64,000 bases of DNA from JAJFTV01 sp036825755 (GTDB lineage: Bacteria; Chloroflexota; Anaerolineae; Anaerolineales; Anaerolineaceae), in assembly GCA_036825755.1 (NCBI GenBank), contig DAISXR010000006.1, positions 1 to 64,000 of the forward strand, in the 5' to 3' direction. Under the pieces are notes generated by a model that saw nothing but the letters and a program-made list of their open reading frames with translations, made no database searches and had not been told where the DNA came from. Position numbers and translations under genes: made by a program. Shown in pieces: positions 16,034-24,121 of this stretch. Numbering within the stretch: the stretch's first letter is position 1; every line of letters begins with the position of its first letter.

Positions 16034-17167
16034 TTACAGTCGCTTGCGAAACGCCAGAACGCTGGCGGTGAAATAGACAATGCTCAGAACGATCAACGGG
16101 ATGATGGATGTATTGAGCAGCACGGCGCCGGATACCCCGCGTACCATGATGGCGCGTACAATTTCAAGATAATGTGTGACCGGCAGAAGCTCGCTGTACA
16201 AAAATGTCACCAGGGGCATATTGTCACGCGGGAAGATCATGCCTGACAGGATGATGGCCGGGATCAGAATAATGAATACCGAAAGGTATATGGCCTGCAT
16301 CTGCGTTTGCGACAGGTTGGACACCAGCACGCCCATCCCCAAAGATCCAAGAATGAACACGATGCTGAGCCCTACCAGTTCCCAGTAATTACCGGCCACC
16401 TCCACCCCAAACAGCAGCTTGCCCAGAAAGAGCAGCACAAACAGGTTAAACACGCTCACCAGCAAATACGGGATGATCTTACCCAGCATCAGCTCCCAGG
16501 AACGGATGGGGGTGACGATCAACTGCTCCATGGTGCCCTGCTCCCGCTCGCGTACGATGGCCAGGGCTGTGAGCAGAAGGGTTTGCACCTGCAAAATGAC
16601 CGGGATCAAGCCGGGGATCATGTACTTTTTGGCATCGCCATTGGGGTTGTACAGGGTGATGGAAAACGATTCGATCGGGAAGGTGATGCCGGATGCCACC
16701 GGGTTTCGGGTAAACTGGTCGATCAGGATCTGCTGCGACAGATTGGACGCGATGGCGTTGATTTTCAACTGGATGGTCTGCACATCGGTGGGATCGGTGG
16801 ATCCGTTGATGTAGAACTGCACCCTGGCGGTCTCGCCGGTGTTCAGGTTGCGCCCGAAATCTTCGGGAATGAGGATCCCTACATCCGCCTTGTCCTGGTC
16901 GATCAGGCTGACCAGTTCATCTTCACCCAGGGCGTCATACACCAGCTCAAAGTCATTGCTGGCGATAAATTTCTGGATGAATGCACGGCTGTCATCCGTT
17001 CGAGAGAAATCCGCCACCGCGATGGGAATTTCGTTCCGTTCGGCCGAGATGCCGTATCCCAGCAGAATCAGCAGCAGCGCCGGCAGGGCTAAAATCAGGC
17101 CCAGCGTCCGCGGATCGCGCCAGATGTGGTACATCTCCTTTTTCATGATGGTCAATAAGCGTTCCAT
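16034..17167 (-). CDS. ABC-2 type permease
   Basis: 377-residue membrane subunit of an export ABC transporter, YhhJ/YbhR-like. A first transmembrane helix (about 20-42, LGLILALPALLLILLGYGI) is followed by an extracytoplasmic domain (about 45-170) and a five-helix C-terminal ABC-2 bundle, with the family motif EREQGTMEQLIVTPIRSWELMLGKIIPY between helices. It lies 4 nt downstream of the second ATPase gene and 26 nt upstream of the adaptor gene, so the complex is complete. The cargo could be a drug, a lipid or a natural product. Confidence 0.9.
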   Translation of the reverse strand: MERLLTIMKKEMYHIWRDPRTLGLILALPALLLILLGYGISAERNEIPIAVADFSRTDDSRAFIQKFIASNDFELVYDALGEDELVSLIDQDKADVGILIPEDFGRNLNTGETARVQFYINGSTDPTDVQTIQLKINAIASNLSQQILIDQFTRNPVASGITFPIESFSITLYNPNGDAKKYMIPGLIPVILQVQTLLLTALAIVREREQGTMEQLIVTPIRSWELMLGKIIPYLLVSVFNLFVLLFLGKLLFGVEVAGNYWELVGLSIVFILGSLGMGVLVSNLSQTQMQAIYLSVFIILIPAIILSGMIFPRDNMPLVTFLYSELLPVTHYLEIVRAIMVRGVSGAVLLNTSIIPLIVLSIVYFTASVLAFRKRL

Positions 17168-17171
17168 AGGC

Positions 17172-18140
17172 CTACTCCTCCAGCGCTTTGTTTCCGCCGG
17201 CAGACACCTTAAGGCGGCGCTGCTCGATCAGGTAAATGAATACGTCTTCCAGTGAAGGCTGGCTCACATCCATGCGGTTCACATGGATGTTCTGCTCAAC
17301 CAGCCGCTCCATCACACGGGGCTGATCCTCGAGCGAATTCACCAGCACATGCAACTGCACCCCGTGCACCGAAGCATCCAGCACACCCGGCTGGCCGTCC
17401 AAAGCGGCCTCGGCGTCCAGGGGCCGGTCACATTCAATGTTGAACAGCACGCCCGGCAGTTGATCGCGCAAAGTATCGGGGCTGGCCAGTGCAATCAACT
17501 TGCCCTGGTACATCATGCCGATGGTGTTGCAGTACTCCGCCTCATCCATGTAGTGCGTGGTGGCCAGCACGCTCACCCCCTCGCCCGCCATTTCATACAC
17601 CATGTTCCAGAATTCGCGCCGTGAGATCGGATCCACGCCCGCGGTCGGCTCATCCAGAAACAGCATGGGCGGGTGATGCACAATAGCACAGGCCAGCGCC
17701 AGCCGCTGCCGCCACGCCCCGGAGATCTGTCCGGTGCGCTGGGTTTGATAATCTTTCAGCCCGGCCATGTCGATCAGCCGGTCAACGGTTTGAGCGCGTT
17801 TTTCGGCCGGCACCGAATACACGGAGGCATAAAACATCAGATTTTCGCGCGGGGTCAGATCGTTGTACAACGAAAACTTTTGCGACATATAGCCGATGCG
17901 TTTTTTGATTTGCTCCGGATCGCGCATTACGTCATATCCCAGTACAGTTGCGGTGCCGCCGCTGGGTTTCAAAATGCCGCACAACATGCGGATGATGGTG
18001 GTTTTACCGGCCCCGTTGGGTCCCAGCAAACCGAAGATCTCGCCCTTGGGGATGTAAAAGTCAACTCCCTGCACCGCTGAGAAATGTCCAAACGTGCGGG
18101 CCAGTTGATGGGTTTCAACCGCATTGGTGTACTCGATCAT
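17172..18140 (-). CDS. ABC transporter ATP-binding protein (second of two)
   Basis: 322-residue ATPase. Walker A GPNGAGKTT is near residue 41 and Walker B LFLDEPTAGVDP near residue 165, with a C-terminal extension ending in the DVFIYLIEQ motif seen in multidrug ABC-2 ATPases. The signature loop reads ISGAWRQRLALA instead of the usual LSGGMKQRL: the second Gly is Ala and Met is Trp. That may make its composite site degenerate. Its start overlaps the stop of the first ATPase gene by 4 nt, suggesting an asymmetric heterodimer like the fused YbhF ATPase. Confidence 0.9.
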   Translation of the reverse strand: MIEYTNAVETHQLARTFGHFSAVQGVDFYIPKGEIFGLLGPNGAGKTTIIRMLCGILKPSGGTATVLGYDVMRDPEQIKKRIGYMSQKFSLYNDLTPRENLMFYASVYSVPAEKRAQTVDRLIDMAGLKDYQTQRTGQISGAWRQRLALACAIVHHPPMLFLDEPTAGVDPISRREFWNMVYEMAGEGVSVLATTHYMDEAEYCNTIGMMYQGKLIALASPDTLRDQLPGVLFNIECDRPLDAEAALDGQPGVLDASVHGVQLHVLVNSLEDQPRVMERLVEQNIHVNRMDVSQPSLEDVFIYLIEQRRLKVSAGGNKALEE

Positions 18141-19090
18141 GGAAGCGCCTGCCGCTGTTCGATCATGTGGACAAAGACATCTTCCATGGTGCCTTTGGCT
18201 TCGCGCAGCAAACGCACCTCCAGTGATTGTTCGCGGATCTGCGCTTCCAGGTTGGCGATCACGCGCTCTACGGCCCCGGTGGTATTCGCCACCGCCAGGC
18301 GCAGCCGATCTCCCACCGGTCGCCAGGTGATCACCCCTTCCAGGCTGCCCACAATCTGACGGATGGCTTTCCGCGGGCGGGCTTTCACCTCTACCACCCG
18401 GAACGGCAGTTGACCAATGAGGGTCTCCGGTTTTCCGGAGGCGAGCAAATGCCCGTCATACAGAATTCCCACCTCATGGCAGCGTTCTGCCTCATCCATA
18501 TAAGGGGTGCTCACCAGCACGGCGACGCCGTTCTGGACCACACTCGAAAGCAGCAGCCACAGTTCGCGCCGTGAAACCGGATCCACCCCGGTGGAGGGTT
18601 CATCCAACAGCAGCACCTTGGGATCATGCGCCAGCGCGCACGCAAGGGCCAGCTTTTTCTTCATCCCACCGGAAAGATACCCGGCCTTGCGACCCCTGAA
18701 ATCGGACAGATGAATAAACTCCAGCATCTCATCGATACGAGTACGCTTGTGCTCTTTGTGAACGCCGTTGATATCGGCAAAAAATTCCAGGTTCTCCTGC
18801 ACGGTCAGATCGGGATACAAGCTGAAGTTTTGCGGCATGTATCCGATGCAGGCGCGTACCTTCTCGGCCTGGTCATGCACGCGAAAACCGCCAATTTTGG
18901 CCGTGCCTGAGCTTTCACGAATGACCGTGGAGAGGATGCGCAGCGCGGTGGTTTTTCCGGCGCCGTCCGGGCCGATCAGCCCGTACAGTTGGCCGGGATA
19001 TACCTCAACGGACAGACCGGATAATGCCTGCCTGTCCCGCTGAGATGGATATCGTTTGGTCAGATCCTGAACAAAGATGGCTTGTTCCAT
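18137..19090 (-). CDS. ABC transporter ATP-binding protein (first of two)
   Basis: 317-residue ATPase. Walker A GPDGAGKTT is near residue 40, the signature LSGGMKKKLALA near 140, Walker B LLLDEPSTGVDP near 160, and a C-terminal extension ends DVFVHMIEQ. It heads the four-gene export operon (ATPase, ATPase, permease, adaptor). Its signature motif is canonical while its partner's is not. A two-component system is transcribed divergently 219 bp away and probably controls the operon. Confidence 0.92.
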   Translation of the reverse strand: MEQAIFVQDLTKRYPSQRDRQALSGLSVEVYPGQLYGLIGPDGAGKTTALRILSTVIRESSGTAKIGGFRVHDQAEKVRACIGYMPQNFSLYPDLTVQENLEFFADINGVHKEHKRTRIDEMLEFIHLSDFRGRKAGYLSGGMKKKLALACALAHDPKVLLLDEPSTGVDPVSRRELWLLLSSVVQNGVAVLVSTPYMDEAERCHEVGILYDGHLLASGKPETLIGQLPFRVVEVKARPRKAIRQIVGSLEGVITWRPVGDRLRLAVANTTGAVERVIANLEAQIREQSLEVRLLREAKGTMEDVFVHMIEQRQALP

Positions 19091-19205
19091 AAAGCATGGT
19101 CTCCGTGAAGGGTATTTCCAAATTGTTGAAAATCAGTGGAAACCCGGTTCGGTGAGAATCGATTTATTAGTGAAGATACCCTAATCCCTCCCTCAGAATA
19201 AGATA

Positions 19206-19255
19206 ACTGGCATAACCAGCCTGATGACACGCGTCATTTTTCAGGTGACTGGCAT
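19206..19255. promoter_or_regulatory. Candidate response-regulator operator
   Basis: Two direct copies of ACTGGCAT (19206-19213 and 19248-19255) flank a palindrome ATGAC-ACGC-GTCAT (19224-19237), itself inside CTGA...TCAG arms. This sits in the 219-bp divergent spacer between the ABC exporter and the kinase gene, the expected place for a NarL-type site controlling both. Confidence 0.4.
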
Positions 19256-19297
19256 CATAATCGCCCTGCCGGAAAGATTTTCAAAAGGCCGTTATGT

Positions 19298-19309
19298 TAT
19301 GATTGGGTC
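19298..19309 (+). promoter_or_regulatory. Leaderless-type promoter of the DesK-like kinase
   Basis: TATGAT (19298-19303) plus six bases precede the ATG at 19310, the same geometry as at 3205. No Shine-Dalgarno is obvious. Confidence 0.5.
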
Positions 19310-20542
19310 ATGAAAAGGCGAATCGAACCGGGTTTGCTGGTCATTTTTCGGTATTACTCAGCCGTTGCGGTGGCTTACTTTACGTTGATCATCACGGCAG
19401 CCATGCGCCAACAGGGGTCGCTTTCGATGCCGCTGCAACACTGGTCCTGGCTGAATGTACTGTTGTTCGCCTTTTTATTTGCCTATCTCTCGTGGCCGTG
19501 GCTGCAGCGGAAAATGAAGGCCTGGTATCTGCCGGTTGCCATCACACTCTCCGTCGCCGTTCCATTATTGAGCAATCTGTTCGATTATTTTCTGCCCACC
19601 CAGAGAACGGCCGAGATCCTGATCACCCGTAGCTGGATGCTGTTTCCTATTTTGACAGTGCCCCTGGTTCTGATCGCCTGGCAGTACGAGTTTAAATACG
19701 TACTGCTGCTGATCGTGTTATCCACCATTCTGGATGAGAGCATGCTGATCCCGGCGGTTTCGTCACTGGATCTGGATTCGCTGATGATTCTGGGGCAGCC
19801 GCTCATCCGCGCGTTTGCCTTTGGCATCATCGGGCATATCCTCACGCACCTGTTAGAGATTCAACGATCCCAACAGCGCGCCCTGCTGCAAGCCAATGTG
19901 GAAATCAGCAAATACAGCCAGACGCTGGAGCAACTGGCAGTCAGCCGTGAGCGCAACCGGATTGCGCGCGAGCTGCACGACACCCTGGCGCATACTCTCA
20001 GCGGTCTGGCCGTCAGGCTGGAAGCGCTGAAGACCACCATCGACCCGGAACAGACACAGATTCAGGAGGAACTGGAAAGGTCGCTCACGGTGGTGCGGGA
20101 TGGTCTGAAGGAGACCCGCCGGGTATTGAAAGACTTGCGTCCGCGCGTTCTGGAAGACCTGGGTCTGGCAGCAGCCATTCAAAATATGTCCATCTCAACC
20201 GCAGAGCGCGCCAATTTCACTGTTCATACACAATTGGATAACGTATTGCAGCTTCCGCATGAAACCGAGATGAATCTGTATCGCATCGCCCAGGAAGCGC
20301 TGGAAAACGTAGCGTTGCATGCCGGCGCGAAAGAGGTGAATGTGAAGCTGACGCAGTCGGATCACCATCTCACCCTATTGATTGAGGATGACGGCGCCGG
20401 ATTTGAGCCGGAAGAGCTATCCGGCAGCGGCGAGCAGTTTGGCATTACCGGTATGCAGGAGCGCGCCGCATTGATCGGCGGGAAATTGACCATCGACAGT
20501 TCCCCAGCAGGGACCTCGCTTAAAATGACTATGGATCTGTGA
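19310..20542 (+). CDS. DesK/LiaS-like sensor histidine kinase
   Basis: 410-residue membrane kinase. About five to six transmembrane helices fill residues 10-185. A short coiled coil leads to the HisKA_3 dimerisation domain with ERNRIARELHDTLAHTLSG (phospho-His near residue 222). The ATPase domain follows, with NLYRIAQEALENV, EDDGAGF and GITGMQERA. There is no separate extracytoplasmic domain, so it probably senses a change in or near the membrane, as DesK and LiaS do. The response regulator follows, and the ABC exporter operon is divergent, a common arrangement for envelope-stress or drug-efflux control. Confidence 0.92.
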   Translation: MKRRIEPGLLVIFRYYSAVAVAYFTLIITAAMRQQGSLSMPLQHWSWLNVLLFAFLFAYLSWPWLQRKMKAWYLPVAITLSVAVPLLSNLFDYFLPTQRTAEILITRSWMLFPILTVPLVLIAWQYEFKYVLLLIVLSTILDESMLIPAVSSLDLDSLMILGQPLIRAFAFGIIGHILTHLLEIQRSQQRALLQANVEISKYSQTLEQLAVSRERNRIARELHDTLAHTLSGLAVRLEALKTTIDPEQTQIQEELERSLTVVRDGLKETRRVLKDLRPRVLEDLGLAAAIQNMSISTAERANFTVHTQLDNVLQLPHETEMNLYRIAQEALENVALHAGAKEVNVKLTQSDHHLTLLIEDDGAGFEPEELSGSGEQFGITGMQERAALIGGKLTIDSSPAGTSLKMTMDL

Positions 20543-20543
20543 C

Positions 20544-20585
20544 ATGATACGCGCGCTCACTTGTAAATTAACTAGGGATTTGTGA
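20544..20585 (+). other. 13-codon mini-ORF made by duplication of the regulator start
   Basis: Between the kinase stop and the true regulator ATG, a 43-nt direct repeat (copies from 20533 and 20576, 27 of 32 compared bases identical) duplicates the start region GTGACATGATACGCG. The first copy begins one base after the kinase TGA and would translate as MIRALTCKLTRDL, ending in TGA one base before the regulator ATG. Both junctions read TGACATG, so it may relay translational coupling. Confidence 0.45.
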
Positions 20586-20586
20586 C

Positions 20587-21234
20587 ATGATACGCGTGTT
20601 AATTTGTGACGACCAGGAATTCGTGTGCGAAGGACTGAAGATGATTTTGTCCTCCGATCCCGAGATTCAGGTAATCGGGACCGCTCTGGATGGAAAAGAG
20701 GGGCTGGAGAAAATTGAGCAGAATCCCCCCGAACTGGTGCTGATGGATTTGAAAATGCCAGTGATGAACGGCATCCAGACCACGCGCGCCATCAAGCAAA
20801 AGTATCCCTCCATTTTTATCCTGGTGCTGACCACTTATGACGATGATGAATGGTTGTTTGATGCCATCCGCAGCGGCGCGGCCGGATATTTGCTGAAAGA
20901 CACCCCCCGCGATGACCTGATCGCCGCCATTAAGGGCACCGTCAAAGGAAAATCGTATATCGATCCCTCGGTGGCCGGCAAGATACTAACCAATATTGAA
21001 CAAAAAAAACCGATCGAACAGCAGCCCACCAGCATCCTGTTGAATGATCGCGAAAAAGAAATCCTGCAACTGCTGGTGCGCGGCCTGACCAATGCCGATA
21101 TTGCCCGGCAAATCTATCTTTCAGAGGGAACGGTGCGCAATTACACCAGCGCTATTTTCAGCAAGCTAGGCGTCTCCGACCGTACCCAGGCTGTTGTGGC
21201 AGCCCTGAAATACGGGTTGGTCGATATTCGGTAA
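20587..21234 (+). CDS. NarL/LuxR-type response regulator (LiaR/DesR-like)
   Basis: 215-residue regulator partner of the preceding kinase. The receiver (about 3-118) has CDDQEFV, the phospho-Asp in LVLMDLKMPVMNG, and GYLLKD. The LuxR HTH (about 148-210) has LNDREKEILQLLVRGLTNADIARQIYLSEGTVRNYTSAIFSKL. The true start is the second of two duplicated start sequences: the first copy is closed by a stop after 13 codons. Probable targets are the divergent exporter operon and its own operon. Confidence 0.93.
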   Translation: MIRVLICDDQEFVCEGLKMILSSDPEIQVIGTALDGKEGLEKIEQNPPELVLMDLKMPVMNGIQTTRAIKQKYPSIFILVLTTYDDDEWLFDAIRSGAAGYLLKDTPRDDLIAAIKGTVKGKSYIDPSVAGKILTNIEQKKPIEQQPTSILLNDREKEILQLLVRGLTNADIARQIYLSEGTVRNYTSAIFSKLGVSDRTQAVVAALKYGLVDIR

Positions 21235-21282
21235 CACGAATTTTTTCATTCATATCTCATCTTTTGTGCCTGGGCTTCATCC

Positions 21283-21310
21283 TTCTCTCATCTATTTTGA
21301 GAGAATTTTT
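21283..21310 (+). terminator. Terminator of the two-component operon
   Basis: TTCTCTC (21283-21289) pairs with GAGAGAA (21299-21305) and is followed by TTTTT, about 50 bases after the regulator stop. The rest of the 290-bp spacer to the next gene is AT-rich without further recognised signals. Confidence 0.6.
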
Positions 21311-21524
21311 CATATTCCCTTAATCCCCGTCCGTATACTCATTCCTAAGAGAACCTATCCGGACATTATTGATCAAATTCTTTCTCTTTTTCACCCGGTG
21401 AACTTCTCAAAATCCGCTGACATGTTCAGTTTTATAAGGGGGTACAGCGTATTCAAAGAACCAATCATTCTTCAGAGTTTTCTATTGTCGATTCATCTAC
21501 ATACATTATTCAGAGGGGTAAAAA

Positions 21525-22037
21525 ATGACAGTACAACGGAAAAAATTATTTCGATTTATCATGCCGCTCACCACCCTGCTGCTCCTGGCTGTAATGGTCA
21601 TCCCGGTCAGCGCTCAAGAAACACCCACCTCCTGTCTCGACTGCGGATGCAATGACAACTGCACCCTGACGTTGGGCTACTGGAAGACACATTCCAGCTA
21701 CGGACCGGCTCCGTATGACGATGTGTGGGGTGGACGCGAAGACCTGATGTTCTTCTCCAGCGGATTAACCTATATTCAGGTTTTGAATAATGCTCCAAAA
21801 GGAAACGCGTATTATATTCTGGCTCGTCAGTACATCGCCGGCAAATTCAACGAGTTCGTGGGTGTTTCCATTACGCCTGAGGTCACCGCGGCGCTGGTTT
21901 GGGCAAGGGATTACTTTATTGCCTATAACCCCACCACCGGGAATGAAAAACCCATCCGCGCGGATGCCATTTACTACGCAGATCTGATCGATCAATACAA
22001 TTCCGGCGCCATTGGCCCGGGTCATTGCTCAGATTAA
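21525..22037 (+). CDS. Small secreted protein with a GYWKTH motif
   Basis: 170-residue hypothetical protein. A clear Sec signal peptide (RKKLFRFIMPLTTLLLLAVMVIPVSA, likely cleaved near residue 31) is followed by a Cys-rich start CLDCGCNDNC and the motif CTLTLGYWKTHS. The motif recurs in secreted proteins of several phyla, but I know no function for it. The mature part is about 140 residues, and the last Cys (GHCSD) could pair with one of the first. A strong GAGGGG ribosome site precedes it and a terminator follows, so it is probably a single-gene transcript of an exported structural or binding protein. Confidence 0.75.
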   Translation: MTVQRKKLFRFIMPLTTLLLLAVMVIPVSAQETPTSCLDCGCNDNCTLTLGYWKTHSSYGPAPYDDVWGGREDLMFFSSGLTYIQVLNNAPKGNAYYILARQYIAGKFNEFVGVSITPEVTAALVWARDYFIAYNPTTGNEKPIRADAIYYADLIDQYNSGAIGPGHCSD

Positions 22038-22067
22038 CTTCAACAAACTGTAAAAGTCATATTTTCT

Positions 22068-22096
22068 ACGGGCGGGGCAATCTCCCGCCCGTTTTT
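22068..22096 (+). terminator. Terminator of the secreted-protein gene
   Basis: ACGGGCGGG pairs with CCCGCCCGT around a 7-base loop, followed by TTTTC. Confidence 0.85.
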
Positions 22097-22197
22097 CTAT
22101 GTCAAAGCAGAATAATTGGATAATTAATCTATACGCAATTTGATAATATTTGATCTTGTGTTTTATCATAGAAACGGGTTGTTTTTCGTTCTCCTGC

Positions 22198-22416
22198 ATG
22201 CAATTTTTGCCTTAAGGTTTGATTGGCCTATAAAAATGGCTCAGCCAGGATGCAATTTTTGCATAAAGGGCTGGATGCAAATATTTCCTCCCGGGCAGAA
22301 GGAAAATTCTGCATTCTGGCCTGATTGAAATTTTTGCATACAGGGCACCCGGAGTGCAAACAATGCACTTCAAATGGATGCAAAACTTGCACGTCATGTG
22401 AGTGCAAAATTTGCAC
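22198..22416. repeat. Array of RTGCAA-N3-TTGCAY palindromes (iteron- or centromere-like)
   Basis: Full 15-bp palindromic units start at 22250, 22354, 22378 and 22402 (for example GTGCAAAATTTGCAC). Partial or half units occur at about 22198, 22275, 22300 and 22325. The last three full units are exactly 24 bp apart and the earlier ones about 25 bp apart. The array lies between convergent genes (secreted protein and M20 peptidase), so it is not in a promoter for either. Directly repeated short palindromes at helical-turn multiples are typical of plasmid iterons or of centromeres bound by ribbon-helix-helix proteins. The gene-free stretch 22097-22469 holds nothing else recognised. Confidence 0.6.
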
Positions 22417-22469
22417 GTGATTCATATTAACTACTTAATTAACGACTCTGATTACTGAAAGAAAACAGA

Positions 22470-23663
22470 TCATTCTTCTTTCTTTGTGGAGGAAAGAAGC
22501 TCTGCTGTGATGGAAGCGATTAACGCGCCGCCGACCGGCATGGCGGTCTCATCGATATCGAAGCGAGGGTGGTGATGGAAATAACCAGATCCCAACGATG
22601 CCCCGATGATCAGGTCGCAGCCCGGAGCAGCGGCCAAAAATTCTGCCAGATCATCTGACGGCGAAACCCGGTAGTCCGTTTCAATATGCCGGATCGCGGG
22701 GATCTCACCGGCGATGCGACGGGAAAGGACAGCCATTTTGGGATCATTCCAGGCGGCGGAAACAATCTGGCGGATCTCTAACTCCGCTTTGACGCCGGAC
22801 GCCAGGGCAGTGTGATGAACGATCTCTTTCATACGCTGGTAGACCATCTTTTGAATCGCCGGCTCATAGGTACGGATGGTGCCGGACAGTTCGGCGGTTT
22901 CCGGGATGATATTAAAGGCATGCCCGGCCTCAAAACTGCAAACGCTGATCAGCGCCAGATCCAGCAAACCGGTGTTCCGGCTGATGATAGTTTGCAGGGC
23001 ATTGACGATTTGCACGCCTGCCATCAGAGGATCAGAGGTCAGCTCGGGCAGGGCGCCGTGCCCGCCCTTGCCCTGAATATGGATGTGAAATTCGTCCGCG
23101 GCAGCCAGTACGTACCCCTCGCCAATGGCAACTGTTCCTTTGGGGCGCGTGGCATCGATATGCATACCGAAAGCGTAATCAGGCTTGGGGTCTTCCAGAA
23201 CTCCATCCGCGATCATGGCCAGCGCGCCGCCGGCGCCTTCTTCAGCAGGCTGGAATACAAACTTGACGCTGCCGGCCAGTTCCGCGCGGTGCAGGCTCAA
23301 CAGGGATGCGGCCGCCAGACCCATTGCCACATGTGTATCGTGTCCGCACGCATGCATCACCCCGGGTATTTTCGAAGCGTACTCAACCGGTGTTTCCTCC
23401 TGGATCGGCAAAGCATCCATATCAAAGCGCAGCAGCACAACCGGTGTATCCGAGGTACCGCGCAGCAAACCGGTGACACCGGTTTTTCCCACACCTGTCT
23501 TCACCTCCATCCCCAGGGCTTGCAGGTGATCGGCTACGATCCCGGCAGTACGAACCTCGGTAAAACGCAGCTCGGGGTGTTGATGGATATCACGACGCCA
23601 GGCAGTGATCTGATCTGACATTTGTTCGGCTTCATTCATAAAGACGGCGGGGGTCAGTTTCAT
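22470..23663 (-). CDS. M20-family amidohydrolase (hippurate/aminoacylase type)
   Basis: 397-residue metal-dependent amidohydrolase of the M20D group. It has WRRDIHQHPEL near residue 23, the metal-binding HACGHDTHVAMGLAAA near 108, QPAEEGAGGALAMI near 142 with the catalytic Glu pair, and GKGGHGALPE near 195. The fold is a two-metal catalytic domain with an inserted dimerisation lid. Relatives hydrolyse N-acyl amino acids, hippurate, indole-acetyl conjugates or N-acetyl-diaminopimelate. It has AGGTGA before the ATG. The gene sits between the palindrome array and the RHH-ParA genes but is not itself a replication gene. Confidence 0.9.
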   Translation of the reverse strand: MKLTPAVFMNEAEQMSDQITAWRRDIHQHPELRFTEVRTAGIVADHLQALGMEVKTGVGKTGVTGLLRGTSDTPVVLLRFDMDALPIQEETPVEYASKIPGVMHACGHDTHVAMGLAAASLLSLHRAELAGSVKFVFQPAEEGAGGALAMIADGVLEDPKPDYAFGMHIDATRPKGTVAIGEGYVLAAADEFHIHIQGKGGHGALPELTSDPLMAGVQIVNALQTIISRNTGLLDLALISVCSFEAGHAFNIIPETAELSGTIRTYEPAIQKMVYQRMKEIVHHTALASGVKAELEIRQIVSAAWNDPKMAVLSRRIAGEIPAIRHIETDYRVSPSDDLAEFLAAAPGCDLIIGASLGSGYFHHHPRFDIDETAMPVGGALIASITAELLSSTKKEE

Positions 23664-23678
23664 TTTTCACCTGATTTG

Positions 23679-23706
23679 AAAAAGTGTAACCGCGGTTACA
23701 CTTTTT
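23679..23706. promoter_or_regulatory. Perfect palindrome GTGTAACCGCGGTTACAC, copy 1 (parS- or terminator-like)
   Basis: An 18-bp perfect palindrome (23684-23701) flanked by A5 and T6 forms a 28-bp symmetric site. It follows the stop of the minus-strand RHH gene by 20 nt, so it could act as a terminator. A near-identical copy at 25167-25184 follows the ParB-like gene. The 16-bp core TGTAACCGCGGTTACA has the size and outer TGT...ACA of chromosomal parS sites. Dual use is possible. Confidence 0.55.
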
Positions 23707-23725
23707 TATTTGGATTGGTTATTTT

Positions 23726-24121
23726 TTATTTTTTGGCTTTCAGCGCAGAGTCGATCATACCATCGGGAAAGACCAGGTTCCAGTCATAGCGTGGACTTTG
23801 GGAGGGTTCCTTATAGATGCCCAGATCCACCTGCCCTTTTTTCATATCTTCCAGAAAGCGGATCAGCGCCAGCGTGACCAGTTGGCTGGCTGGCAGACGT
23901 TCTTTTTCTGCCAGGCTCATGATGTGCTGCCTTAAGGCCGGCGGCAGATCATAGGTCACACGTGATTCACGGCGGGCGGCGATTTTGGCCCGTTCGCGGT
24001 TGCGTTTCTTGCGTTCGCTGCGCGACAGCAAAGTATCGGCATGTTTCTGCTCCATGTTGGATAACAGATCCGCCACCGAGGGATCCAGCACCTGTTTGCG
24101 GATCAGCTTGTCATCGCTCAT
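23726..24121 (-). CDS. Ribbon-helix-helix DNA-binding protein, ParA partner
   Basis: 131-residue basic protein. The region about 52-98 (SRVTYDLPPALRQHIMSLAEKERLPASQLVTLALIRFL) reads as a MetJ/Arc/CopG-type ribbon-helix-helix: a short strand followed by two helices. A Lys/Arg-rich segment (SERKKRNRERAKIAARR) precedes it. The start overlaps the end of the ParA gene by 11 nt, so the pair is translationally coupled. In type Ib plasmid partition systems, a small RHH protein binds a centromere of short repeats and stimulates its ParA; this pair has that form. Candidate target sites are the GGGTCGCC cluster upstream of parA and the palindrome array at 22.2 kb. Confidence 0.72.
   Translation of the reverse strand: MSDDKLIRKQVLDPSVADLLSNMEQKHADTLLSRSERKKRNRERAKIAARRESRVTYDLPPALRQHIMSLAEKERLPASQLVTLALIRFLEDMKKGQVDLGIYKEPSQSPRYDWNLVFPDGMIDSALKAKK

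Noticed and set aside
22140..22328. Short open frame within the palindrome array.
   Set aside because: Its codons are made from the repeated palindromes and it has no ribosome site.
22198..22416. CRISPR array.
   Set aside because: The repeated unit is a 15-bp palindrome with only 9-10 bp between units, far too short for repeats and spacers, and there are no cas genes.
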